From contig CACNSC010000001.1 of the NCBI GenBank assembly GCA_902623005.1, positions 113,049-177,048 of the forward strand: 64,000 bases of DNA, in the 5' to 3' direction. The translations under genes were made by a program, and so were the position numbers. Position 1 is the stretch's first letter, and every line of letters starts with the position of its first letter. The notes below the pieces were generated by a model. The model saw nothing but the letters and a program-made list of their open reading frames with translations, was not told the DNA's origin and searched no databases. This document shows, piece by piece, positions 8,309 through 16,541 of the stretch. The stretch is from an uncultured Coxiella sp. Lineage in GTDB: Bacteria; Pseudomonadota; Gammaproteobacteria; Coxiellales; Coxiellaceae.

Positions 8309-10042
8309 TTGAACAACAATAAATACGCGAAACCAACTCGCTCCATTATTCCTTTTTTGTTTATCGCATTTTTGAATACCTTCGTTGATATTGGCCATAA
8401 AGCGTTGATGATGGATACCGTTTATGCCACATCAAATGCACATCAATTTACCCTATTATCTTCCATTGTTAACGCGCTGATGTTATTGCCATACCTATTC
8501 CTATTTACATTTTCTGGCTTTATTGCTGATCGGTGGCCAAAAATCATGATTTTGCGTATCACTTCATTTAGCGCGATTCCGCTCACCGGCTTTTTGACGC
8601 TGTGTTATTACCAAGGCTGGTTTTGGTTGGCTTTTTCAACCACGGTCATTATGGCGCTACAGAGTGTGCTAAACTCGCCGGCAAAATACGGCTATATTCG
8701 TGAGGCTTTTGGGGTTTCTAACATCGCTCGCCTCAATGGAATGGTCCAGGCGGCAGTGATTATTGCTATCGTTATCGGACAGGCAGTATTCACTTTCGCG
8801 GCCAATGCGATGGTCGCGCATCATCTTGACGAAGTTAAAGGGGCAGCACACTTCATTACAGGTTTTGCGCCACTGGGTTTTGCTTTGATGTTGCTTGCTA
8901 CTATTGAGTTTTGCATGACCTTTTTGTTGAAGTGGATACCGGCTGCAGATGCGCACTCACGTTATTATTGGTCTGCATACATCAAAACTCGCTACCTTCG
9001 TGCTTATTTAGGCAGCGCATTCCATAAGCCTGCTATTTTCGTTTGTATGATTGGTTTGGCGTTGTTTTTTGCTATCAATCAAGAGTTACTGGCAATTTAT
9101 GGCGGTTATTTGAAGCAGTCAGTTGGTGCCAGTGCGAATTTTGCACTAAGCTCAATTGGTGTTGCAGGGATTGGTATTCTGATCGGGGCAGTATTAGCTG
9201 GGCGAATTTCTCGGGGTTTTATTGAAGTAGGGACTATTCCATTATCAACGCTGGCTTTGTGTCTTGGCTTAATCTGTTTATCTAACATCCAAAACCAAGT
9301 GTTGATTGTCGTTGTGATGTTATTATATGGCATTTTTGCTGGTATCTTGATTGTGCCGTTGAATGCGCTGATCCAATTTCATGCGAGACCCGCTGCACTG
9401 GGGCGCGTGTTGGCAACAAACAATTTTATTCAAATGTTGGCGATGTTTGTATATCTGATGTTTGGTATCTTATTAATAGCATTGAGCTTTAGTATTGCGT
9501 TTCAGCTTAATTTATTGGTGATGCTTGGTTTGGTTGGTCTTGTTGCAAGTTTGTATTTTTTTCCACAATCTTTCGTGCGTTACGAGCGTTTGTATCAAAC
9601 TCGACGTTATACGCATTTGAAGGTGGAAAATTTGTCAGAGCTGTCCAACGAAAAAGGCTTGATAATCACTGATTCCGATCTAACGGTATCGCATTGGTCA
9701 TTGTTGCAAATGGCCTCACCACGTTTTGTTCATTGCGTGATTTGGCCGGGTCAAAAACTACCGTGGAGTCAACGTTATTACGCTTGGCGATCAAAGATTA
9801 AGCCGATTATAGTAAGCGATAAACACGATACGGTAGAGCAGGTTTCGCAACGCTTGGCTGAGGGTGCCTTGGTTTACGCATTATTTGAAAATGAAGCTCA
9901 ACAACGCGCATGGTCTGAGGTGGTCAGTGAGATTAAGCAGCAAGCCAACGATGCCATAGATTGTTTATCCGTGAGTTGTGAATTACTCAAGAAGCGGCGT
10001 TTTTCCCAAGATTTTATTGTAAAGTGGCAAGCAGTAACATGA
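8309..10042 (+). CDS. LplT-like MFS transporter with a degenerate PlsC-type C-terminal domain
   Basis: Residues 1 to about 430 form a 12-helix major-facilitator protein of the LplT type (lysophospholipid transporter): FIAFLNTFVDIGHKAL at the start and FIADRWPK, the loop 2-3 motif, near residue 73. The remaining ~140 residues are soluble. The stretch VENLSELSNEKGLIITDSD, followed by SHWSLLQMASPRFVHCVIW, resembles the beginning of an acyltransferase (PlsC/Aas) domain as in MFS-acyltransferase fusions, but the catalytic H-x4-D motif is absent and the domain stops early. TTG 8309 is used, with AGGGA about ten bases upstream. Transport may persist while acyl transfer is lost; that is inference. 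Confidence 0.7.
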   Translation: MNNNKYAKPTRSIIPFLFIAFLNTFVDIGHKALMMDTVYATSNAHQFTLLSSIVNALMLLPYLFLFTFSGFIADRWPKIMILRITSFSAIPLTGFLTLCYYQGWFWLAFSTTVIMALQSVLNSPAKYGYIREAFGVSNIARLNGMVQAAVIIAIVIGQAVFTFAANAMVAHHLDEVKGAAHFITGFAPLGFALMLLATIEFCMTFLLKWIPAADAHSRYYWSAYIKTRYLRAYLGSAFHKPAIFVCMIGLALFFAINQELLAIYGGYLKQSVGASANFALSSIGVAGIGILIGAVLAGRISRGFIEVGTIPLSTLALCLGLICLSNIQNQVLIVVVMLLYGIFAGILIVPLNALIQFHARPAALGRVLATNNFIQMLAMFVYLMFGILLIALSFSIAFQLNLLVMLGLVGLVASLYFFPQSFVRYERLYQTRRYTHLKVENLSELSNEKGLIITDSDLTVSHWSLLQMASPRFVHCVIWPGQKLPWSQRYYAWRSKIKPIIVSDKHDTVEQVSQRLAEGALVYALFENEAQQRAWSEVVSEIKQQANDAIDCLSVSCELLKKRRFSQDFIVKWQAVT

Positions 10043-11043
10043 TGGATCAGCTCAAATCTTCAAACTTATTGATCATTGGTGGGGCCGGTTATATTGGCTC
10101 GCACATGGTGGCATTTGCTCAGGAGCGGGGCATCAATGTGGTTGTGCTCGACGATTTGTCAACAGGTCATCGTGAGATGGTTGCGAAGGATGTGCCTTTT
10201 TATCAGGGTGATCTATCTGATGTGGTGCTATTAAAATCCATATTTTCACAGCATGCCATTACAGCAGTCATGCATTTCGCTGCACACATTGAAGTGGCTG
10301 AATCCGTGCAATCTCCAGGTAAGTATTATCAGAATAACGTCGCCAAAACGATTTCATTACTCAATGCAATGATTGAATGTCGAATAAGATACTTTATTTT
10401 TTCGTCTACCGCGGCAGTGTATGGTGAACCACGGACTGATAAGATCTCGGAGACCCATGTTAAAGCACCGATAAATCCATACGGTTTATCTAAGTGGATG
10501 GTTGAACAAATATGTCAAGATTATGCCTCGGCATATGATTTCAATTACATAGCCTTACGCTACTTTAACGCCTCAGGTGCACATCCATCGGGCCACTTGG
10601 CAGAGCACCACCAACCTGAAACCCATATCATTCCATTACTGCTGCAAGTTGCTTCCGATCAGCGTGATATTTTTTACCAATTTGGCGATGACTATGGTAC
10701 TAAAGATGGCAGTTGCGTACGTGATTTTATTCATGTCATGGATTTGTGTCAGGCGCATGCGTTAGCGTTATCCCACTTAATGTGTGGAGGTGAATCACAA
10801 GCATTTAATGTTGGTAGTTCTCAGGGAAATTCAGTACGGCAGGTGATCGAGGTTGCAAGAAAAGTAACTGGTCATCCTATCCCTGTAAAAATTCAACCTA
10901 GGCGCGCTGGAGATCCCTCCTGTCTGATCGCTGACTCGCAAGTGCTCGCTCATGTGTGTGGTTGGCAGCCTGTTTACGAGAATATTGAGATCATCATCGA
11001 GCACGCATGGTATGCTTATCGGCAACGATTCATTGGTGTTTAA
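10039..11043 (+). CDS. galE: UDP-glucose 4-epimerase
   Basis: A 334-residue short-chain dehydrogenase of the extended type. The NAD-binding motif GGAGYIGS is at residues 14-21; the TAAVYG strand provides the catalytic Ser/Thr and YGLSK the Tyr/Lys pair near residue 148. RYFNASGAHPSG and DGSCVRDFIHVMDL are typical of GalE itself rather than of other sugar epimerases. It interconverts UDP-Glc and UDP-Gal (or the N-acetyl forms), supplying glycan synthesis. Its ATG overlaps the TGA of the transporter gene (ATGA), so they share a transcript. It lies 1.5 kb before the polysaccharide locus. Confidence 0.9.
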   Translation: MMDQLKSSNLLIIGGAGYIGSHMVAFAQERGINVVVLDDLSTGHREMVAKDVPFYQGDLSDVVLLKSIFSQHAITAVMHFAAHIEVAESVQSPGKYYQNNVAKTISLLNAMIECRIRYFIFSSTAAVYGEPRTDKISETHVKAPINPYGLSKWMVEQICQDYASAYDFNYIALRYFNASGAHPSGHLAEHHQPETHIIPLLLQVASDQRDIFYQFGDDYGTKDGSCVRDFIHVMDLCQAHALALSHLMCGGESQAFNVGSSQGNSVRQVIEVARKVTGHPIPVKIQPRRAGDPSCLIADSQVLAHVCGWQPVYENIEIIIEHAWYAYRQRFIGV

Positions 11044-11069
11044 AATCAGCATGATCAAACGGAGTTGGG

Positions 11070-11942
11070 ATGATTAAATTAAACAAAGTTTTCGTATGGC
11101 TGCTGATATCTACAAACCTTGTATTTGCTGCCGCTTATACGGAGCCTGCCATGCTTCATCTGGAGCAGGTTGCAACCTTGCCGCACGAGCTCAAAGAAAC
11201 ATCAGCCCTGACGTATTATCGCGGCTTATTGTGGACGGTTGTTGATTCGGATTCGACCACAATATTCGGTATTAATCCAAAGACAGGGCGCATTGATAAG
11301 CAAGTTTCTATTATCAATGCTAAGCCGCGGGATTGGGAGGCGATTACTCAAGATAAGAATGCAATCTATGTCGGTGATGTTGGAAATAACAGAGGTGATA
11401 GAGGGTTTGTAGTGATTTATCGGGTTGATAAGAGTGCCATGCGTTGTCTGGATCATGCTGATTCTTGTCAGGTTGCCTCACAACCATTCACTGCCTATTT
11501 TCCAAAATTTAAGCCAGCAAAAATTCACTATGTACACCCTTATGACATTGAGGCGATGACAATTCATGACTCAACGATCACGCTCTACAACAAAAACTGG
11601 ACTGATCGAACCAAAACCTTACGTTATGTGTTCTCGATTAAAGATAACAATCCAGCGTTAGAGCAACTTCCTGCTATTCCTATCCCTATGATAGCGACCG
11701 ATGTTTCTAAATACGATGATCAATTATGGATTCTTGGTTATCAACTTGATGAGCATGGAAAGCAGCCGTACTTGACCCAATTTAAGCAAAGAAAGGGTAA
11801 ATTTGATTTGATTAACACCTGGAAGTTAGATTTGCATGCTCAGATTGAGGGGCTTGCTGTGGTAAGTGAAAAAGAAATTTATTTTACATGTGAGAAAGAT
11901 AAAACTCATAAAGCGGCATTATTCAAAGCCAGCGCTATCTAA
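11070..11942 (+). CDS. Secreted beta-propeller-like protein of unknown function
   Basis: A 290-residue protein with a signal peptide (MIKLNKVFVWLLISTNLVFA, cleavage near residue 21). The body repeats short strand motifs such as SALTYYRGLLWTVVDSDS, RDWEAITQD and IYVGDVGNNRGDRGFVVIYRV. The D-W-E-x-I...Y-x-G-D-x-G-N-N pattern is common in secreted propeller proteins related to SdiA-regulated and esterase-like folds. Two cysteines (CLDHADSC) could form a disulfide. No catalytic residues are obvious. A ribosome-binding GGAG lies about eight bases before the ATG. Probably periplasmic or exported. Confidence 0.55.
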   Translation: MIKLNKVFVWLLISTNLVFAAAYTEPAMLHLEQVATLPHELKETSALTYYRGLLWTVVDSDSTTIFGINPKTGRIDKQVSIINAKPRDWEAITQDKNAIYVGDVGNNRGDRGFVVIYRVDKSAMRCLDHADSCQVASQPFTAYFPKFKPAKIHYVHPYDIEAMTIHDSTITLYNKNWTDRTKTLRYVFSIKDNNPALEQLPAIPIPMIATDVSKYDDQLWILGYQLDEHGKQPYLTQFKQRKGKFDLINTWKLDLHAQIEGLAVVSEKEIYFTCEKDKTHKAALFKASAI

Positions 11943-12299
11943 TGGTCCTCTTTCAGAGGTGGCAGAAGGAATAATCTTGTTTAGCAACTAACCTTCATCG
12001 GCAACTCAGTCAGTAATAAAGATTGGCTCAGTCTGTCACACGACACAATTGAAAATAATATTTAAGGCGGTGTTGTATTAGGCTATCAATTATTTTTTCA
12101 GCCATTAAAAATATAGTTCTTGTATTACCTTACATGGCTTTTCTGTATAAAAAGTATTCAAAAAAAAAGATTTTTTAAAAAAAAATAATTTTTTTCGTGC
12201 GGATCTTTTTTAATTCTCAAAGAGAGTTGATTACCCCTAATAGGTCTGTAATAATCATTGACGGTTCAGGGATAAGAAGTTTTTAAGGAACGTGAAAGG

Positions 12300-12392
12300 A
12301 TGCTAGATACACAGGGAAATTTCAAACAGTGTCTATCAAAACAATCACTTTTTTTTTTCAAAGCTCACGCGTCAGTAAATTACGCACTGTAA
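12300..12392 (+). CDS. Possible leader peptide (30 codons), uncertain
   Basis: ATG at 12300, TAA ending at 12392, with AAGGA about ten bases upstream. The peptide has a central Phe run from a T-tract and no known similarity. It lies in the leader of the glycan operon, upstream of ops, where a translated leader could affect transcription, but it may be chance. Confidence 0.15.
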   Translation: MLDTQGNFKQCLSKQSLFFFKAHASVNYAL

Positions 12393-12504
12393 TTTTTTCT
12401 ATCGCGTAACATTTTTTCTTATCTTCTGTTCATGGCTGCAGTGGTATTCATAGTGGTGCGCTGCACGTGAATATTTTTTTAAAAATAATGCTGATACCCA
12501 GTAG

Positions 12505-12516
12505 GGCGGTAGCGTA
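12505..12516 (+). promoter_or_regulatory. ops element (core of a JUMPStart sequence)
   Basis: The sequence GGCGGTAGCGTA matches the operon polarity suppressor GGCGGTAGCGT exactly. The preceding CCCAGTAG resembles the end of the longer JUMPStart sequence. In Enterobacteria and relatives this DNA pauses RNA polymerase and recruits RfaH, which then suppresses termination and recruits ribosomes across long glycan or secretion operons. It sits 31 bases before the wbpE start, on the coding strand, exactly where expected. Confidence 0.88.
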
Positions 12517-12534
12517 GAAGTTTTAAATATTCTT

Positions 12535-12544
12535 GGGGGGGGGG
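12535..12544 (+). repeat. Run of ten G covering the wbpE ribosome-binding site
   Basis: Ten consecutive G end three bases before the ATG at 12548. The run must supply the ribosome-binding site. Tracts of this length are prone to slipped-strand mispairing in bacteria and would alter the site-to-start spacing without changing the protein. Confidence 0.9.
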
Positions 12545-12547
12545 TTA

Positions 12548-13648
12548 ATGCAGTTTATTGACTTGGAAAAGCAGCAAGAACGAATTGAGCAAAAAATAAA
12601 GAAGAGGATTGATCAGGTTCTTTCTCATGGAAAATATATCATGGGTCCTGAGGTTTTCGAATTAGAAAATTTGTTGGCCGACTTTGTTGGAGTTAAGCAC
12701 TGTATTACCAACTCTAGTGGTACTGATTCGCTATTGATGGCTGGTTTGGCGCTTGGTATAGGTAAGAATGATGAGGTTATCACGACTCCACTTACGTGGA
12801 TTTCTACAGTAGAAATTATAGAGTTATTAGGTGCTAAGACTGTCTTTGTGGATATCGATCCTCATACATACAATATCGACCACTGTCTGATAGAGAATGC
12901 TATTACTAGTAAAACAAAGGCTATTATACCTGTAAGTTTATATGGTCAGTGCTCAGATATGCAGGTAATTAATTCAATTGCTAAAAAGCATAATCTTTTC
13001 GTGATTGAAGATGCTGCTCAGAGTTTCGGTGCTTTACACAATAAGAGGCGCTCTTGTGGTTTGTCTACTATTGGTTGTACGAGTTTTTTCCCAGCAAAGC
13101 CGTTGGGTTGCTATGGGGATGGAGGGGCATGTTTCACTGATGATGACGATTTAGCCGAAAGGATGCGATGGATTCGTGTCCATGGTCAAAAAACTCGTCA
13201 TGATGTGCAGTGCGTTGGAATCAATGGGCGTATGGATACTATGCAAGCGGCAATTTTACTGGAAAAATTCGCTATATTTCCAGAAGAAATAGCGCTTCGT
13301 GAAGAGGTAGCCTTGAGATATAACAATGCAATCTCTGATTATGTAGAAACTCCAAAATTATTAGATGTGAATTCTAGTGTTTATGCACAATATACAATTT
13401 CTTGTGATGATCGCCAGACTATAGAATCAAAGCTAAAACAAAATAGCATACCTTATGGAGTATATTATCCTAAACCAGCGCATTTGCAGCCGGCATATCA
13501 TCACTTAGGTTATAAGGTTGGTGACTTTCAGGTTACAGAGACTACAGTTAAGAATATTCTCAGTATACCAATGCACCCCTATCTAACAACTGAGGATATT
13601 TCAAAAGTCTCAAATGCAATTGAGCAAGCAATTACGTTAGGAGTTTAA
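12548..13648 (+). CDS. wbpE: UDP-2-acetamido-2-deoxy-3-oxo-glucuronate aminotransferase (WbpE/WlbC type)
   Basis: A PLP enzyme of the DegT/DnrJ/EryC1 sugar aminotransferase family that installs the 3-amino group in UDP-GlcNAc3NA. The PLP lysine is in SFFPAKPLGCYGDGGA (about Lys184); the PLP-contacting block is IEDAAQSFGA and the substrate loop GINGRMDTMQAA. 366 residues is the usual length. ATG 12548 was chosen; an upstream TTG at 12533 would encode a Gly run from the G tract. First gene of the locus, five bases before wbpB, and one of four enzymes (WbpA, B, E, D) of the same pathway that lie together. Confidence 0.9.
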   Translation: MQFIDLEKQQERIEQKIKKRIDQVLSHGKYIMGPEVFELENLLADFVGVKHCITNSSGTDSLLMAGLALGIGKNDEVITTPLTWISTVEIIELLGAKTVFVDIDPHTYNIDHCLIENAITSKTKAIIPVSLYGQCSDMQVINSIAKKHNLFVIEDAAQSFGALHNKRRSCGLSTIGCTSFFPAKPLGCYGDGGACFTDDDDLAERMRWIRVHGQKTRHDVQCVGINGRMDTMQAAILLEKFAIFPEEIALREEVALRYNNAISDYVETPKLLDVNSSVYAQYTISCDDRQTIESKLKQNSIPYGVYYPKPAHLQPAYHHLGYKVGDFQVTETTVKNILSIPMHPYLTTEDISKVSNAIEQAITLGV

Positions 13649-13653
13649 TCATT

Positions 13654-14610
13654 ATGAAAATCGCAGTTGTTGGTGCTGGAAACTGGGGTGGGAATATCAT
13701 TCGTACTTTAGATGAGATGAATGCACTTGGCTCTGTGACGGAGCTGAGTTCTGATTTAAGATGTTCTATTAGTGAGCTCTACCCTTCAATAAAATTATAC
13801 GATTGTGTCCACGATATGTTAGATGAAACTAACTGTCCGGTCATATTGGCAACACCAGTGACAACTCATTTCAAGCTGGCTAAGCAATTATTAGAAAATG
13901 GTCGTGATATCTTAATAGAAAAGCCGATGGCAATGAATCAGCAAGAATGTTGCGAGTTAAATAAAATTGCCAAAGACAATGCTTGTGTTTTAATGATAGG
14001 GCATTTGTTAATTTATCAACCAGCTGTGAATTTTATAAAAGATTATATTGATGAAAATAAGCTTGGTAAGCTTTATAGTATTTATCAGGTACGCAGAAAC
14101 CTAGGTACGATTCGCACTCAAGAAAATGCATTATATTCATTGGGTGTTCATGACTTTGCAGTCCTAGATTATTTGGTTGGCGAACTTCCAATTAAAATTA
14201 AATCTGTTGCGCAGTCCATCATGAATCCAGGAATTGAGGATGATGTTCAGGTGCACATGACTTTTGCAAATGGCTTGCAAACACATCTACATAACTCATG
14301 GTTATGGCCTTCAAAGGAGCGCTACTTGATAATCAGTGGTGAAAAAGGAATCTTAAAATTTGATGAAAGTGATCAAAGCGTTTCTTTATATGCTTATCAA
14401 GTTGATGAAAAATTTAAAATTAATGTAGAAAAACCACAGCTCATTTTTCAAGATAGCGCACAGCCATTAAAGACTGAATTGTCACATTATATCGAGTGTT
14501 GTGTTAGCAGGGCAGTGCCAAATAGTGACGGTACACAGGGTCAGAGGGTTGTCGCAATGATGCAAAAAGCTATGCAAGATTTAAATCAAAAAGAGAAGGT
14601 TTATGCATAA
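13654..14610 (+). CDS. wbpB: UDP-N-acetylglucosaminuronate 3-dehydrogenase (WbpB/WlbA type, Gfo/Idh/MocA family)
   Basis: A 318-residue NAD-dependent oxidoreductase. The N-terminal Rossmann motif is VGAGNWGGN (residues 6-14); the family EKP motif is in [10 protein letters not shown], with the catalytic lysine. A later G-V-H-D-F segment matches the substrate domain. In the WbpB/WbpE pair it oxidises the 3-position of UDP-GlcNAcA to give the 3-keto sugar for WbpE. Its last eight bases overlap the wbpD start. Assignment to this exact step is supported by the neighbours rather than by the protein alone. Confidence 0.85.
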   Translation: MKIAVVGAGNWGGNIIRTLDEMNALGSVTELSSDLRCSISELYPSIKLYDCVHDMLDETNCPVILATPVTTHFKLAKQLLENGRDILIEKPMAMNQQECCELNKIAKDNACVLMIGHLLIYQPAVNFIKDYIDENKLGKLYSIYQVRRNLGTIRTQENALYSLGVHDFAVLDYLVGELPIKIKSVAQSIMNPGIEDDVQVHMTFANGLQTHLHNSWLWPSKERYLIISGEKGILKFDESDQSVSLYAYQVDEKFKINVEKPQLIFQDSAQPLKTELSHYIECCVSRAVPNSDGTQGQRVVAMMQKAMQDLNQKEKVYA

Positions 14611-15202
14611 GTATTTCAAACATGAAACAGCAATAGTTGATGATGGTGCAACAATTGGGAAAGATTCAAGAATATGGCATTGGGCACATGTTTCATCTAA
14701 GGCGATTATTGGAGAGAATTGCTCATTAGGACAAAATGTTTACATAGGCAGCGATGTTGTGATTGGAAATAATGTTAAAATTCAGAACAATATTTCAGTT
14801 TACGATGCGGTTAGTATTGAAGATGATGTTTTTTGTGGGCCAAGTATGGTGTTTACTAACGTTTATAATCCGCGCTCAGCCATTGTGCGTAAAGAAGAAT
14901 ATCGAAAAACTATTGTTAGGAAGGGTGCAACCCTAGGTGCTAATTGTACGATTATTTGTGGAGTTACGATTGGTCAATATGCATTTGTTGCTGCCGGTGC
15001 AGTTATCACAAAAGATGTACCTGATTTTTCCTTAATGATGGGAGTCCCCGCCAGGCATATTGGTTGGATGAGCAAATTTGGTGAGCGTTTGGAACTACCA
15101 CTTCAAGGTACGGCTGAGATTCAGTGCCCACATACCGGAGAAAAATATAGTCTTTCCAATGCAGGTATTAGCGTTTCTAAGGACATTAAGGAAAAAGTAT
15201 AA
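14603..15202 (+). CDS. wbpD: UDP-GlcNAc3NA N-acetyltransferase (WbpD/WlbB type)
   Basis: A 199-residue left-handed beta-helix acyltransferase. Imperfect hexapeptide repeats run from about residue 15 to 150 (for example [24 protein letters not shown], then [23 protein letters not shown]). The conserved N near residue 85 in [11 protein letters not shown] is typical of this subfamily. It acetylates the 3-amino group with acetyl-CoA to give UDP-GlcNAc3NAcA. It overlaps wbpB by eight bases and wbpA by one, consistent with translational coupling. Confidence 0.88.
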   Translation: MHKYFKHETAIVDDGATIGKDSRIWHWAHVSSKAIIGENCSLGQNVYIGSDVVIGNNVKIQNNISVYDAVSIEDDVFCGPSMVFTNVYNPRSAIVRKEEYRKTIVRKGATLGANCTIICGVTIGQYAFVAAGAVITKDVPDFSLMMGVPARHIGWMSKFGERLELPLQGTAEIQCPHTGEKYSLSNAGISVSKDIKEKV

Positions 15203-16533
15203 TGATGACTGTTGAAGAACCTAAAGTAGAGCAAGGTGCGTTTGAAGCGCTTGAGGAAAAAATTGCGAAAAAATCCTTGATTGTTGGGGTGGTGGGACTT
15301 GGTTATGTCGGTTTGCCATTCCTTGTTGAAAAAGCCAAGGTAGGATTAGATGTGATGGGTTTCGATCGTAATAAACAACGTATCGACATGATATCTAATA
15401 AAAAAAGTTATATAGATGATATTTCAGATGATGATCTTGAAAATATTTATGATTCGGTTAATGTGACCTTATCAACAGATATGTCAAATTTATCAAAATC
15501 GGACGTTATTGTTATATGTGTTCCAACTCCTCTGGATAAATATCACTCTCCTGATTTGAGTTATATTGAATCTGTATGTCAATCACTTAAGACATATCTT
15601 CGTAAAGGCCAGTTAATATCGCTGGAATCGACTACTTATCCAGGTACAACTGAAGAATTAATTAAACCCATCTTAGAAAGCTCAGGCTTAAAGTGTGGAA
15701 GTGACTTTTTTCTGGCTTACTCCCCTGAGCGTATAGACCCAGGCAACATCGATTATAATACAAAAAATACTAATAAGGTTATTGGTGCAGATGACAAATA
15801 TAGTCTAGAACTTGCTTCAAGTTTTTATAAATTAGCAATCAACCATATTGTAACGACTTCTAGCAGTAAGTCAGCAGAGATGGCAAAAGTTTATGAAAAT
15901 ACTTTTAGAGCAGTGAATATTGCATTAGCTAATCAGATGGCATTATTGTGCCACAAGATGGATATCGATGTATGGGAAATGCTTGATGCTGCTTTTACTA
16001 AGCCATTCGGAATAATGCCCTTTTATCCTGGTCCGGGTGTTGGTGGGCACTGTATCCCAATCGACCCACATTACCTGGAATGGAAAGCTAAGGAGTATGG
16101 ATTTAATACACGACTAATCAATTTGGCAGGAGAAATTAACCGTTCGATGCCTGCTTTTGTAGTTGAGCGTGTCCAAGAACTATTAAATAAAGATCACAAA
16201 TCTTTAAATGGTGGAAAAATATTTATTGTAGGCGTGACCTATAAAGCCAATTTAGCCGATTGTCGTGAATCGCCTGCGATGGATGTTGTTAAGCTTCTTG
16301 AGGAAAAAGGGGCTGAAATAAATTACTTTGATCCATTGATTGAGTCATTTGAGCTAGGTGATAAGCGATATAACAAAACTGTTATGAGCAAAGATATTTT
16401 ATCTAATCAAGATTGCGTGATTGTTTTAGCTAAGCATGATTCTGTTGATTATAATTTTATTAAGCAGAATAGTGGTTTGGTTTTTGATACGAGAAATGTG
16501 TTTAGCGATAGATCAAACATTGAGATCCTATAG
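15202..16533 (+). CDS. wbpA: UDP-N-acetyl-D-glucosamine 6-dehydrogenase
   Basis: A 443-residue UDP-sugar dehydrogenase. The NAD motif VVGLGYVGLPF lies at residues 30-40, the middle domain has YSPERIDPGN and the K-V-Y-E-N-T-F-R-A-V-N helix, and the catalytic cysteine is Cys284 in GPGVGGHCIPIDPHY. The C-terminal UDP-binding domain includes VGVTYKANLADCRESP. It oxidises UDP-GlcNAc twice to UDP-GlcNAcA, the first committed step toward the 2,3-diacetamido uronic acids. Its ATG overlaps the wbpD stop. Two Met codons open the frame; either could start. Confidence 0.92.
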   Translation: MMTVEEPKVEQGAFEALEEKIAKKSLIVGVVGLGYVGLPFLVEKAKVGLDVMGFDRNKQRIDMISNKKSYIDDISDDDLENIYDSVNVTLSTDMSNLSKSDVIVICVPTPLDKYHSPDLSYIESVCQSLKTYLRKGQLISLESTTYPGTTEELIKPILESSGLKCGSDFFLAYSPERIDPGNIDYNTKNTNKVIGADDKYSLELASSFYKLAINHIVTTSSSKSAEMAKVYENTFRAVNIALANQMALLCHKMDIDVWEMLDAAFTKPFGIMPFYPGPGVGGHCIPIDPHYLEWKAKEYGFNTRLINLAGEINRSMPAFVVERVQELLNKDHKSLNGGKIFIVGVTYKANLADCRESPAMDVVKLLEEKGAEINYFDPLIESFELGDKRYNKTVMSKDILSNQDCVIVLAKHDSVDYNFIKQNSGLVFDTRNVFSDRSNIEIL

Positions 16534-16541
16534 GATTAAAA

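Larger units (their letters stand above)
11943..12534 (+). promoter_or_regulatory. Long AT-rich leader of the polysaccharide locus
   Basis: About 600 bases between the propeller gene and the first glycan gene. It contains alternating A and T runs (12157-12196), a run of ten T (12349-12358), a possible 30-codon reading frame (12300-12392) and the ops element near its 3' end. A long untranslated leader ending in ops is the usual layout of RfaH-controlled operons. No promoter could be fixed with confidence. Confidence 0.5.
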
